DNA of 64,000 nt from Bacillus timonensis. Lineage in GTDB: Bacteria > Bacillota > Bacilli > Bacillales > Bacillaceae_L. The position numbers and the translations under genes are program-made. The notes beneath the pieces are model-generated. The model was not told the DNA's origin. It ran no database searches and saw nothing but the letters and a program-made list of their open reading frames with translations. The stretch spans positions 1-64,000 of the forward strand of contig NZ_SLUB01000012.1 of assembly GCF_004799755.1 (NCBI RefSeq), read 5' to 3'. Positions 24,721-33,030 of the stretch are shown here, piece by piece. How positions within the stretch are numbered: position 1 is the first letter of the stretch; each line of letters opens with the position of its first letter.

Positions 24721-25542
24721 ATGCGAAGATTGATAGAATCCCTTCTGTTTTTACCTACCTATTTAAATAAAAAGAAGCTCCACGCCCAATTAACCGGAAA
24801 AACCATCGTCATCACGGGTGCGAGTTCCGGAATTGGCAAGGAAGTGGCCTATCAATTAGCAGGCATCCATTGTCATCTAATTCTAGTCGCGAGAAGAGGC
24901 GAACTGCTTGAAACTATTAAAAAGAACATCGAAAGGCAAACCACCAAAGTGAGTATCATCCAAGCAGACCTTAGAAAAGAGGACGAGCTCAACAACTTCC
25001 TATCCTTTTTACACAATCAGCCAACTATCGATATCTTCATTAACAACGCCGGTCTCTCCATTAGAAGGTCCATCTATGAATCTCTTGATCGATATCACGA
25101 TTTTACAAGGACAATGGCAATTAACTACTTTGTGCCAGTAAAAATAATGTTATCTATCATGCCAGTGCTACAAAAAAGCCAAGGACAGATTATCAATGTA
25201 TCGACTGTCAACACAAGGTTAGCACCAGTGCCCTATTTCGCGGCCTATCAGGCATCAAAGTCAGCATTTGATGTATGGCTAAGATCGGTTTCACCTGAAT
25301 TAATGAAAGTCGCAGCAACGTCCATATACTTACCACTAGTCCGGACACCAATGATTGAACCAACGGAGGGGTATCGCCATGTGCCTGCAATGCCAACACA
25401 CGATGCTGCCAAAATCATCTGTAAAGCAATGTACACTCGCCAGAAAAAGTATCAACCATGGTGGCTTATTTTCGGACAACTGGTCTCCATTTTCCTAACG
25501 AATTTAAGAGATTTTTCAAAGAAGGGAAAGCAAAATGATTAG
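24721..25542 (+). CDS. Short-chain dehydrogenase/reductase
   Basis: An NAD(P)-dependent SDR of 273 aa. The cofactor motif TGASSGIGKEVA (about 32-43), NNAG (about 119), the catalytic serine in IINVSTVN, and YQASK (Y-x-x-x-K) are all intact. ATG 24721 is chosen because AAGGTG lies seven bases upstream; a longer frame begins in the repeat array. The end overlaps the next gene, an acyl-CoA synthetase, by eight bases, so the two are translationally coupled. They probably act on the same acyl or lipid-like substrate. An N-terminal hydrophobic stretch may aid membrane association. Confidence 0.85.
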   Translation: MRRLIESLLFLPTYLNKKKLHAQLTGKTIVITGASSGIGKEVAYQLAGIHCHLILVARRGELLETIKKNIERQTTKVSIIQADLRKEDELNNFLSFLHNQPTIDIFINNAGLSIRRSIYESLDRYHDFTRTMAINYFVPVKIMLSIMPVLQKSQGQIINVSTVNTRLAPVPYFAAYQASKSAFDVWLRSVSPELMKVAATSIYLPLVRTPMIEPTEGYRHVPAMPTHDAAKIICKAMYTRQKKYQPWWLIFGQLVSIFLTNLRDFSKKGKQND

Positions 25543-27064
25543 ACTTTTTTATGTGCTATATAAAATAAAACTGCTTTCTCCAATAGGCTTGTATCGCTTA
25601 TTCACATCGGTCATTACATGCGGTATTAATTTGATGACACTCTTACATTTTGCAGAAAAGAAATACTCCAACAGAATTGCACTCGTGGATGACCATGAAG
25701 CACTCACCTACAAACAACTTCTAGACCAATCAACGAAATTAGCTCATTCACTAGTAGAAAAGGCCGACCTTCAAAGTGGACAGAAAGTCGGTATTTTATG
25801 CAGAAATCATGCTTCACTCGTCAAATCAATTTTCGCCACTTCCCGAGTAGGTGCAGACCTTTATCTTTTAAACACGGAAATCAGCAAGCAACAATTCAAC
25901 GCTTTTGCAGAGCGACACAATTTCGACCTCGTCATCTATGATGCCGAATTAAGTCCCATCCTTGAAAACTACACCAACCAAAAAATTTTGAGTTATCACT
26001 CTGACCACCCTTCTATCAGTAATGGTCTAAAAGAAAATACAAAACCAGTAGTAGTCTTGCCACGTACCACAAAAGGAAAAATCGTCCTGCAAACCAGCGG
26101 TACAACGGGAATGTCTAAAGATGCTGCTCATCAGCCTTCCATTATTCATTATTTACATCCATTTGTGGCATTTATTAAACGATTGCGGATTTTGGATCAT
26201 CACAATGCCTTCATAGCAACCCCAATTTATCATGGATATGGGATTGCAGTTCTACTTTTATTCATACCGTTAGGGAAAAAGGTCGTCATCACCAGTGGTT
26301 TCAATGCAAAAAGAGCCTGCGAAATCATAAATAATAAACAAATCGAGGTCGTCACTGTTGTCCCGTTAATGCTCCAAAAAATGCTGCAAACGAACCATGA
26401 ACATTTAAAATCGCTTAAATGTATCGCATCTGGTGGAGCAAAGCTCCCAACAAAGCTTATTGATGAGACGTTTCAAAAACTAGGTCCAATCCTATACAAC
26501 TTGTACGGCACCTCAGAATCAGGCTTGAACTTCATCGCCACCCCGCAGGACTTACTGTATTCGGCGACAACCATTGGTAAAAAGATAGATGGGCTCAAAA
26601 TTAGGACTTTAGATCACACCCACCATGAAGTTCCGACGGGTAAAATCGGTCAACTCCATATTCAAAATGATTGGTCCATTCACAAAGACATTTGGATTGG
26701 AACTGGAGATGCTGGCTATTGTGATGAAAATGGCTATTATTTTTTGTGTGGAAGAATAGACGATATGGTCATTTCAGGCGGAGAAAATGTTTACCCAGTT
26801 GAAGTTGAACAAGTCCTCATCCAGCACCCATACATTCACGACGTTGCGATTATTGGAATTGACGATGAGCAATTTGGCCAACGCTTAAAAGCAATTGTTG
26901 TTCCTGTGAAAAACGCGAGCCTTACAGAAGAAGAATTACGAGAGTGGCTCAGTACTAGGGTAGCTAGATTTCAACTCCCAAAAGAAATTTCAATAGTTGA
27001 CTATCTGCCCTACACACCTCTAGGCAAACTTGATAAAAAACAAATAGAAATAGCCATGCGTTAG
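25535..27064 (+). CDS. AMP-dependent acyl-CoA synthetase/ligase
   Basis: An adenylate-forming enzyme of 509 aa that activates a carboxylic acid as acyl-AMP and acyl-CoA. The phosphate loop reads TSGTTGMSKDAAH, where the usual P-K-G is replaced by S-K-D. YNLYGTSESG, GTGDAGY, GRIDDMVISGGENVYPVEVE and the catalytic lysine motif TPLGKLDKKQ are present. Coupled to the SDR upstream by an eight-base overlap. A fatty or aromatic acid substrate is likely but not determined. No terminator was obvious downstream. Confidence 0.85.
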   Translation: MIRLFYVLYKIKLLSPIGLYRLFTSVITCGINLMTLLHFAEKKYSNRIALVDDHEALTYKQLLDQSTKLAHSLVEKADLQSGQKVGILCRNHASLVKSIFATSRVGADLYLLNTEISKQQFNAFAERHNFDLVIYDAELSPILENYTNQKILSYHSDHPSISNGLKENTKPVVVLPRTTKGKIVLQTSGTTGMSKDAAHQPSIIHYLHPFVAFIKRLRILDHHNAFIATPIYHGYGIAVLLLFIPLGKKVVITSGFNAKRACEIINNKQIEVVTVVPLMLQKMLQTNHEHLKSLKCIASGGAKLPTKLIDETFQKLGPILYNLYGTSESGLNFIATPQDLLYSATTIGKKIDGLKIRTLDHTHHEVPTGKIGQLHIQNDWSIHKDIWIGTGDAGYCDENGYYFLCGRIDDMVISGGENVYPVEVEQVLIQHPYIHDVAIIGIDDEQFGQRLKAIVVPVKNASLTEEELREWLSTRVARFQLPKEISIVDYLPYTPLGKLDKKQIEIAMR

Positions 27065-27127
27065 TTAACAGAAAAGGAGATTGGCACATCAGTGTCGAAT
27101 TTTTACAGATATTTTTAACTAAGGATT

Positions 27128-27415
27128 ATGACATATGGGAGGATATTTAAAATAAAACGCTATTTCGAGGCTCTATCGAACCAGTTTCATAAAGAAATCG
27201 AATCGTATATTAGGTCTTGGTCAAATGAAATGGACGTACAATCCGTTACAATTTCTTACCCTAATGGTCAAAGTGATACCTTTAAGCAAGGAGAAATCAT
27301 GCGGCATGTCATCGCTCACGAGATACATCACATTGGTCAGTTGTCTGTGTGGGCGAGCGAGCTTGGACGGGAACCGGTGACAGCAAATGTAATCTCTAGA
27401 GGGCTATTCGAATAA
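27128..27415 (+). pseudogene. DinB-family protein, C-terminal remnant
   Basis: The frame contains VIAHEIHHIGQLSVWASELG, the metal-ligand and C-terminal helix of DinB/YfiT-type proteins. It has only about 80 recognisable residues of a usual 150-170. Upstream, another frame reads FLQIFLTKDYDIWEDI and stops at a TAA, overlapping this one. This suggests a deletion or frameshift joined two parts of one gene. No ribosome site precedes ATG 27128. It could be expressed as a short protein, but decay is more likely. Confidence 0.5.
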
Positions 27416-27456
27416 TACCAAGCTTCTCTAAAGGATGAAGAAGAGTTAAAAATGAG

Positions 27457-28014
27457 GTGAGTGAGATAAAAAAAATATTTATGTCATTTGTGTTTTTAAC
27501 TGTAATGACTGGATGCCAAAATAAAGAAGTTTCCACAGATTTTAAGAAAGTTGAAAGATTAGTAGAAGAGATCCAAGTCTTGAAGGATGAAGCCTTGAAA
27601 ACAGAAAAAGAACTAGAGGCATTACGTGATATTGAAAGACAATACAAGTACCAATTCACAAACACCCCATATATTAACATGAATACCTCTTTCTTGTTTT
27701 ATAATTTACAAAAAGAAAACGTGGAATGGTTGAATGAACATACCACTGATGAACTTCGTTTTGAAAAAAAGAATGGTGAAATATATGCGATAACGCAAAG
27801 TTATGAAAGAAAAGTCACTTATAATACGGATAATCAGACCTTGGAAAATTGGTATATCGAAGGGATTTCATTTGAACCCATGGATAATAGAGCTGAAGTA
27901 ACAATTCGTCCACATTATATTGGGGAAAGTGATGCGGTTCTAGAAGCTAGATACTTCCATTTAATCTTCGTAAAGATAAAGGAAGAATGGTATCTACAGG
28001 ATATAACCTTGTAA
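27457..28014 (+). CDS. Putative lipoprotein with coiled-coil segment
   Basis: A protein of about 185 aa with signal sequence KKIFMSFVFLTVMTGCQNKE; the lipobox cysteine follows MTG. A charged, coiled-coil-like stretch (about 28-60) precedes a C-terminal domain ending in EEWYLQDITL, similar to NTF2-like or SnoaL-like lipoprotein tails. The start is uncertain: GTG 27457 lies within GAGGTGAGTG, so its ribosome site is poor. Function unknown; probably anchored on the outer face of the membrane. Confidence 0.65.
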   Translation: MSEIKKIFMSFVFLTVMTGCQNKEVSTDFKKVERLVEEIQVLKDEALKTEKELEALRDIERQYKYQFTNTPYINMNTSFLFYNLQKENVEWLNEHTTDELRFEKKNGEIYAITQSYERKVTYNTDNQTLENWYIEGISFEPMDNRAEVTIRPHYIGESDAVLEARYFHLIFVKIKEEWYLQDITL

Positions 28015-28055
28015 TGGATATCATTCTATTAGTCTAAATCTTAGGGAGGGAATGT

Positions 28056-28187
28056 ATGTGTGAAAAACGAATAACAGTCTTCGTTTCCGCTCTTATTTTC
28101 CTATTTTTTTCAACATTATTATTAACCAAACCCTCTCCTGAAACTTTTAATCTGGTATATAGTCCGGTTGTTGATGATCTGTATTAA
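28056..28187 (+). CDS. 43-aa single-helix membrane peptide
   Basis: ATG 28056 follows AGGGAGGG (about 28043-28050). The product begins MCEKRITVFVSALIFLFFST and ends YSPVVDDLY, one membrane helix with a short acidic tail. It lies between the lipoprotein and DUF402 genes, 41 bases from one and 39 from the other, so it may belong to the same transcript. No known family. Confidence 0.5.
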   Translation: MCEKRITVFVSALIFLFFSTLLLTKPSPETFNLVYSPVVDDLY

Positions 28188-28226
28188 CTAAAATAATGGT
28201 GTAATTAGGAAAAAGAGGAGAATGGG

Positions 28227-28769
28227 ATGTTGAAACGTAAATACGGTGATCGTTCGGAATGGAAGCGGGTTCTAAAGAGAAAGTATTCTCAAACATATCT
28301 TGAAGAAAATGATTATAAGGGCTATATCACATTATTACAAACAATAAAAGTAACAGAACCATTATCAGTTAGCTATGGAGAAAAAAATGTACGTATTGTT
28401 GATAATGGCTATATGTGGCTGCAACAATTTCCTCTTAACGAACATCATTCGGTCACAACGATGTTTGATGCGAATGGGGAGATCGTTCAGTGGTACATTG
28501 ATATATGCCTTTGTAACGGAGTTGAAAATGGTATTCCTTGGATGGAAGATTTATTTCTAGATGTCATTTTGCTCCCATCTGGAGAAATCATTGAAAAGGA
28601 TGCAGATGAACTTGAAAATACTTTATCTAAAGGAATTATTGATAAATCTCTTTACGAATTAGCGTGGAGTGAAATGAACAAAATTAAACATTTAATTAGC
28701 ACAAATAACTTCAATTTGATAAAAATGTCTAACAGACATAAGAAGATTTTATTTAAAATCTTAAAGTAG
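28227..28769 (+). CDS. DUF402 (YgaC-like) phosphatase-fold protein
   Basis: A cytosolic protein of 180 aa. The core DANGEIVQWYIDICLCNGVE with PWMEDLFLDVILLPSGEII and a final ELAWSEM match DUF402, a family that includes nucleoside tri/diphosphate phosphatases using clustered acidic residues for divalent metal. The conserved aspartates and the W-Y-x-D-I core are present. GAGGAG lies upstream of ATG 28227. The last 25 residues are not typical of the family and may reflect divergence or a fused end, since gene remnants follow directly. Confidence 0.75.
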   Translation: MLKRKYGDRSEWKRVLKRKYSQTYLEENDYKGYITLLQTIKVTEPLSVSYGEKNVRIVDNGYMWLQQFPLNEHHSVTTMFDANGEIVQWYIDICLCNGVENGIPWMEDLFLDVILLPSGEIIEKDADELENTLSKGIIDKSLYELAWSEMNKIKHLISTNNFNLIKMSNRHKKILFKILK

Positions 28770-29103
28770 CCATTATCATTGATGAAAGATTTTGGCTGTT
28801 TGAATGGGAAGAGTTAGCAACTGGGGAAAATATCCTTTTATTGAATGAACAAGGAGTGCCAGATCCACTTGAATATGAAGTTATTGATGGTCTTCATGAG
28901 AAGTATTAATTTCTGCTTCAAGCTACTCTACAAATCACAACTTAATCAAGAAAGTATGGGGCTATGGTTTTAGTGAATCGAATGTGGAAAGATTAACCTT
29001 GGTTGTTTTAGAATTAGAAGATTCATTTATTCATATAGAAGCTTCACCAGTTATTGAAATCAGGATTACTAAAAAGATGCCAAATATTCTTTGGAGTCTA
29101 TGA
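28760..29103 (+). pseudogene. Two short coding remnants
   Basis: A frame at about 28760-28909 reads VAIIIDERFWLFEWEELATG and then LLLNEQGVPDPLEYEVIDG before a stop. A second at about 28940-29103 reads VWGYGFSESNVERLTLVVLE, then EDSFIHIEASPVIEIRIT. Neither has a start codon with a ribosome site, and both look like protein rather than random sequence. They are probably remains of one or two decayed genes. Families not recognised. Confidence 0.4.
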
Positions 29104-29138
29104 CTATTGGTATCATCGTCATAAGGAGGTCGACGGGG

Positions 29139-29525
29139 TTGCTCCATCATATTGAAATATATGTTTCAGATATAAAAAGAACAGTAGATTTTTGGGGTTG
29201 GTTTCTTGAAGAATTAGGATATACTCCATTTCAAGATTGGGAAAGCGGACGAAGCTGGAAAATGGGAGACACATACATAGTTTTTGTCCAAACCGAGGAC
29301 AGGTTTTTAGATATTCCATATCATAGATGCCGAGTAGGTCTAAATCATCTGGCGTTTCACGCAAGCTCACGTCAACATGTCGATGAAATGACAAACAAAT
29401 TGATAGAAAAGGGTTTCAAGATTCTCTATCCATCAAAGCATCCGTTTGCCGGAGGGGATGATCATTTTGCCGTCTATTTTGAAGACCCAGATAGAATAAA
29501 AGTAGAACTTGTGGCCCCAAAATAG
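29139..29525 (+). CDS. VOC-family (glyoxalase/bleomycin-resistance fold) protein
   Basis: A 128-aa metal-binding VOC protein. HHIEIYVSDIKRTVDFW gives the first metal ligand histidine. LNHLAFHAS gives the second and YFEDPDRIKVELVAP the glutamate. TTG 29139 is chosen because AAGGAGGT at 29123-29130 has correct spacing. An aromatic, large-substrate pocket is suggested by FAGGDDHFAVYF. Substrate unknown; such proteins act as dioxygenases, lyases or drug-binding proteins. Confidence 0.82.
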   Translation: MLHHIEIYVSDIKRTVDFWGWFLEELGYTPFQDWESGRSWKMGDTYIVFVQTEDRFLDIPYHRCRVGLNHLAFHASSRQHVDEMTNKLIEKGFKILYPSKHPFAGGDDHFAVYFEDPDRIKVELVAPK

Positions 29526-29568
29526 TTCTTTAAGAACAGGGGTATAGACAAAAAAGAAGCATGCACTT

Positions 29569-29603
29569 TAGCGATAATCCAAAAAGGATTATCGCTTATT
29601 TTG
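29569..29603 (+). terminator. Rho-independent terminator
   Basis: AGCGATAATCC pairs with GGATTATCGCT around AAAAA, followed by TATTTTG. Related in sequence to the stems at 12090 and 44203. Confidence 0.75.
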
Positions 29604-29748
29604 TTTAAAAAAGCAGATGACCTCTATATGAAAGTTAGGTTATGATATTGAAGTTTTTTCGTGAGGCAAAAGTTAAAGAAAAGGTGTGGAAAATGGGTGT
29701 CACAAATGAACTAAATGTGCAGGCGAACGTAGGACACCTTGAAATAGA

Positions 29749-29925
29749 TTAATGAATTTGATATTTCTTAAAAGCATTTAATAAACGATCAAGTTCTTGA
29801 CTACACTTAATGGTCTCACTGTTTAACATCCCATTTAAAGTAGCAAGTCGAATCATTTCATCTCTCTTTTGAACGATTGATAGAATAAGAAATTCTCTAT
29901 TAGGTTGTGTACTTTCTTGTAACAA
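29749..29925 (-). CDS. Spo0E-family aspartyl-phosphate phosphatase
   Basis: A 58-aa two-helix phosphatase that would dephosphorylate Spo0A~P and delay sporulation. The C-terminal signature CSQELDRLLNAF contains the S-x-E-L-D motif of the family. IVQKRDEMIRLATLNGM forms the first helix. TTG 29925 is chosen because GAGGTG lies six bases upstream; a GTG inside that site (29934) is rejected. It stands alone on the minus strand just before the germination operon. Confidence 0.82.
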   Translation of the reverse strand: MLQESTQPNREFLILSIVQKRDEMIRLATLNGMLNSETIKCSQELDRLLNAFKKYQIH

Positions 29926-30263
29926 TTTATACACCTCTTTATTTATTTAACGCTTTACTAAAAACAAACACAAACATTATTATGCAAAATTCTTAACAAA
30001 AATAAAAGACTTTCGACAAAATAAGTCAAAAGAAGCTAAAAAGAATGTGACAAAAAAATAACAAAGATAACTACCTCTTTACGAAAGGTTCATTATTGAC
30101 CATTTTCAGGGATAGAAATCCATGTATTTATTGCTATTAGTTTTAAAATTTTGCTACGCTATCACATCGGTAAGACTCCTTAATTCGCTTCTCTAAAAAT
30201 CTCCCTTCTGCCGCTTTGTAATCCAAAAGGCCTATAAAAGTACTATTTCACCTAAATTTTACA

Positions 30264-30292
30264 TGAAAATACGCGTGTGGAACAAAATACCA
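30264..30292 (+). promoter_or_regulatory. Tentative sigma-G-type promoter for the germination operon
   Basis: TGAAAA (30264-30269), a 16-base spacer and AATACCA (30286-30292) resemble the forespore sigma-G pattern TGAATA / CATACTA. They end 20 bases before the first ger gene. Germinant receptor operons are sigma-G controlled as a rule. The match is imperfect. The remainder of the 29935-30311 gap is AT-rich and shows no gene. Confidence 0.35.
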
Positions 30293-30311
30293 AACTGAAG
30301 GAGGGAGAAGG

Positions 30312-31931
30312 ATGCCATTATTTTTTAAAAAGAAAGAAAGACACGAACAGAAAGTCTCCTTACCTGCGAATCGAGCTATAGAACCAATGCAAGCTCATAT
30401 AAGCAGTGATGCGGAACAAACAGTAGAAAAGATTACGCAAATTTTTAAAAAGGATATCGATTTTTCAACGAGAAGGTTTCATTTATTTGGTGAAACCCTA
30501 TCTGTCGTGCTTTATATGAGTAGCTTAGTGGATCAAGAAAAATTGGATAGGGATATTATTAAACCCCTTCAAGAGACAAGAATTAGTCAGGAATACATTC
30601 CATCTAAACTTAGTACGAATAGTCTCATGTCCTGCCTGCTTGAAGATGTGCTCTATCATTGTTCAGGAACATCCGAGTCAAGACTATCAACTTTACTGTC
30701 TGGTCTATTGAGAGGGAAATGTGTCGTTTTAATCGAGGGTTCCGATCAAGCTCTTTTTCTTGATGCATTCAAGCCTGAAAAGCGGAGTCTTGAACAACCT
30801 GAGACTGAACGCGTGGTTCGGGGTCCTCGTGATGGGTTTATCGAACAAATCATGACGAATGTATCCCTGCTCCGCTATCGATTGCCTGTTCCTGAATTCA
30901 GGATCGAGCAAACGGAAGTGGGGAGACGTACAAAAACGAGAGTGGGAATTTGTTATATTGAGGGAATTGTAAACAAAGAGTTATTGAATGAGGTGAAAAA
31001 GCGTTTAGATCAGATTGATATCGACCGTGTCCTGGATGCGGGATATATTGAGCAGTTTATTGAGGATAACCCCCGGTCCCCGTTTCCGCAAGTTCAAAGT
31101 ACGGAACGTCCTGATAAAGCGGTAGGCAATTTACTAGAAGGTAGAATTGCACTTATCGTAGATGGTTCCCCTTTTGTTTTGATTGTACCCGCCACTTTCA
31201 ATCAATTTTATCAAACGAGTGAGGATTATAATGAGAGATTCTTGATAACGAGTGCCATTCGACTGATTCGTTTTATGGCTCTTATTTTCTCTTTAACATT
31301 TTCGTCCTTTTATGTAACGGTTCTTTCCTATCATCCAGAAATGATTCCAGCAAAATTTGTTGTCGCAGCATCAAGTGGTCGTGCTGGTGTTCCCTTTCCT
31401 GCGTTTATTGAAGTGTTCTTGATGGAGGTGGCGATGGAAATATTACGTGAGGCAACCGTCCGTATGCCTCAGCAGGTCGGTGGGGCGCTCTCAATTGTGG
31501 GGGTGCTTGTCATTGGACAAGCGGCTGTATTAGCGGGATTCGTTAGTCCAATAACAGTTGTCATCATTGCACTATCAACTATTGGGTCATTCGCTACACC
31601 TTCGTATAATGCAGCCACAGCTTTTCGGATGCTGCGTTTCCCCTTAATCATTCTCGCTGGAACCTTTGGATTACTTGGATTGGCATTTGGGATTATCTTT
31701 ATCCTTAATCATATGTTATCATTGCGTTCCTTTGGTGTTCCATATATGGTACCTGTTGCCCCAGGGAATACATCGGGTATTAAAGATTCACTCATTCGTG
31801 CTCCGCTTCGATGGTTAAAGAAGCGGCCAGCTGAGCTCCAACCACAGGATGTGAAAAGATGGGATTCTAAAGAAGAATGGAAACCGAAGTCTTCATTGAA
31901 TGGTCAAAAGGATGGTGATACCAATGGATAA
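30312..31931 (+). CDS. Spore germination protein, GerA/KA subunit
   Basis: The A subunit of a spore germinant receptor, 539 aa, located in the spore inner membrane. A soluble N-terminal region (about 1-280) is followed by several helices (about 295-460), including the family block FPAFIEVFLMEVAMEILREA and the RMPQQVGGALSIVG stretch. The C-terminal tail is hydrophilic. GGAGGG lies upstream of ATG 30312. It overlaps the B subunit by eight bases and forms a complete A-B-C operon. The germinant is not predictable. Confidence 0.92.
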   Translation: MPLFFKKKERHEQKVSLPANRAIEPMQAHISSDAEQTVEKITQIFKKDIDFSTRRFHLFGETLSVVLYMSSLVDQEKLDRDIIKPLQETRISQEYIPSKLSTNSLMSCLLEDVLYHCSGTSESRLSTLLSGLLRGKCVVLIEGSDQALFLDAFKPEKRSLEQPETERVVRGPRDGFIEQIMTNVSLLRYRLPVPEFRIEQTEVGRRTKTRVGICYIEGIVNKELLNEVKKRLDQIDIDRVLDAGYIEQFIEDNPRSPFPQVQSTERPDKAVGNLLEGRIALIVDGSPFVLIVPATFNQFYQTSEDYNERFLITSAIRLIRFMALIFSLTFSSFYVTVLSYHPEMIPAKFVVAASSGRAGVPFPAFIEVFLMEVAMEILREATVRMPQQVGGALSIVGVLVIGQAAVLAGFVSPITVVIIALSTIGSFATPSYNAATAFRMLRFPLIILAGTFGLLGLAFGIIFILNHMLSLRSFGVPYMVPVAPGNTSGIKDSLIRAPLRWLKKRPAELQPQDVKRWDSKEEWKPKSSLNGQKDGDTNG

Positions 31932-33030
31932 ACAACGAGAAAAAATCACAACGGTACAATTGGTGTTCATTGTAATCAGCTCTGTCCTCGGTGTTGCCAT
32001 GCTCGCCATCCCAAGGTTTGTTGTCAAGGGGGCCGGGATAGGTGCTCCATTTGCAAGTATAATTGGAGTTGGAATTACATTCATCGGTCTTTTAGCTGTT
32101 GTCTATTTGGGAAAAAGATTTCCGAAGCATACACTCATTACATACAATGAAATCATTTTGGGAAAATTCATGGGTCGTTTTTTTAGTGTGATCATTATTC
32201 TATTTTTCACTGTAAATATGGGCCTTGAAACGCGACAATTTGCCGAAGTAGTCAAAACAGGTGCACTCCTACCGAATACACCCATTCAAGTTGCCATTTT
32301 TATGATGATTTTCTTATGTGTATCAACAGGGTTTCAAAATGTTTCAACCTTTGCCTATATCCATTTTTTCTACATGCCGTTGATCATTTTTCCAATAGCA
32401 CTCGTCTTACTCCCAGCATTTGGTGATATCGAGGTGTATCACATTACTCCCTTTTTAGGAAATGACCCAACTTGGAGAGAATTTTTAAGAGGAAGTATTA
32501 TAGTCACACAGTCGACGTTAAGTTTTTTTATTATTTCAATGGTCATCCCATATATGAAACAACCAAAAAAATGTCTAAAGGGTGGAGTCTGGGGCCTTTT
32601 GATAGCAGGCTTTATTGTCATTTTTATTGTGTTCATGACAGTGGGGGTATTTGGAGATGAGGAAATTAGTCAAATGATTTGGCCAACCTTAATTTTAGGT
32701 AGAATGATTACTGTACCTGGCGATATTTTAGCAAGAGTGGATGCCATTTTGGTTATTTCCTGGATATATGGTGTTTTTACAACACTTCTGTCCAATTATT
32801 TTTTAATTGTTCGCGGGATAGGGGAACTTTTTCGATATTTTAATTACCGGGTGATCGCCATAATTGGATTTCCAGTTGTTTTTTGTATCGCTATTTTCCC
32901 ACGAAATATTTTTCAAATGTATGATCAAATATTGCTCGTAACATTGTATGGCCTTCTGTTAACGATTGTCTATCCAGTAATTCTTCTAGGAATTGCGAAG
33001 GTCCGGAAAAAAGGAGGGGTTTCAGGATGA
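31924..33030 (+). CDS. Spore germination protein, GerB subunit (APC-fold)
   Basis: The B subunit, 368 aa with about ten helices, of the amino acid/polyamine transporter fold. QLVFIVISSVLGVAMLAIPR is the conserved first-helix motif of germinant-binding B subunits. ATG 31924 lies inside the end of the A gene, with AAAGGATGG upstream; the frame from 31900 is rejected. It is expected to bind the germinant. The stop overlaps the C subunit start (ATGA). Confidence 0.92.
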   Translation: MDKQREKITTVQLVFIVISSVLGVAMLAIPRFVVKGAGIGAPFASIIGVGITFIGLLAVVYLGKRFPKHTLITYNEIILGKFMGRFFSVIIILFFTVNMGLETRQFAEVVKTGALLPNTPIQVAIFMMIFLCVSTGFQNVSTFAYIHFFYMPLIIFPIALVLLPAFGDIEVYHITPFLGNDPTWREFLRGSIIVTQSTLSFFIISMVIPYMKQPKKCLKGGVWGLLIAGFIVIFIVFMTVGVFGDEEISQMIWPTLILGRMITVPGDILARVDAILVISWIYGVFTTLLSNYFLIVRGIGELFRYFNYRVIAIIGFPVVFCIAIFPRNIFQMYDQILLVTLYGLLLTIVYPVILLGIAKVRKKGGVSG

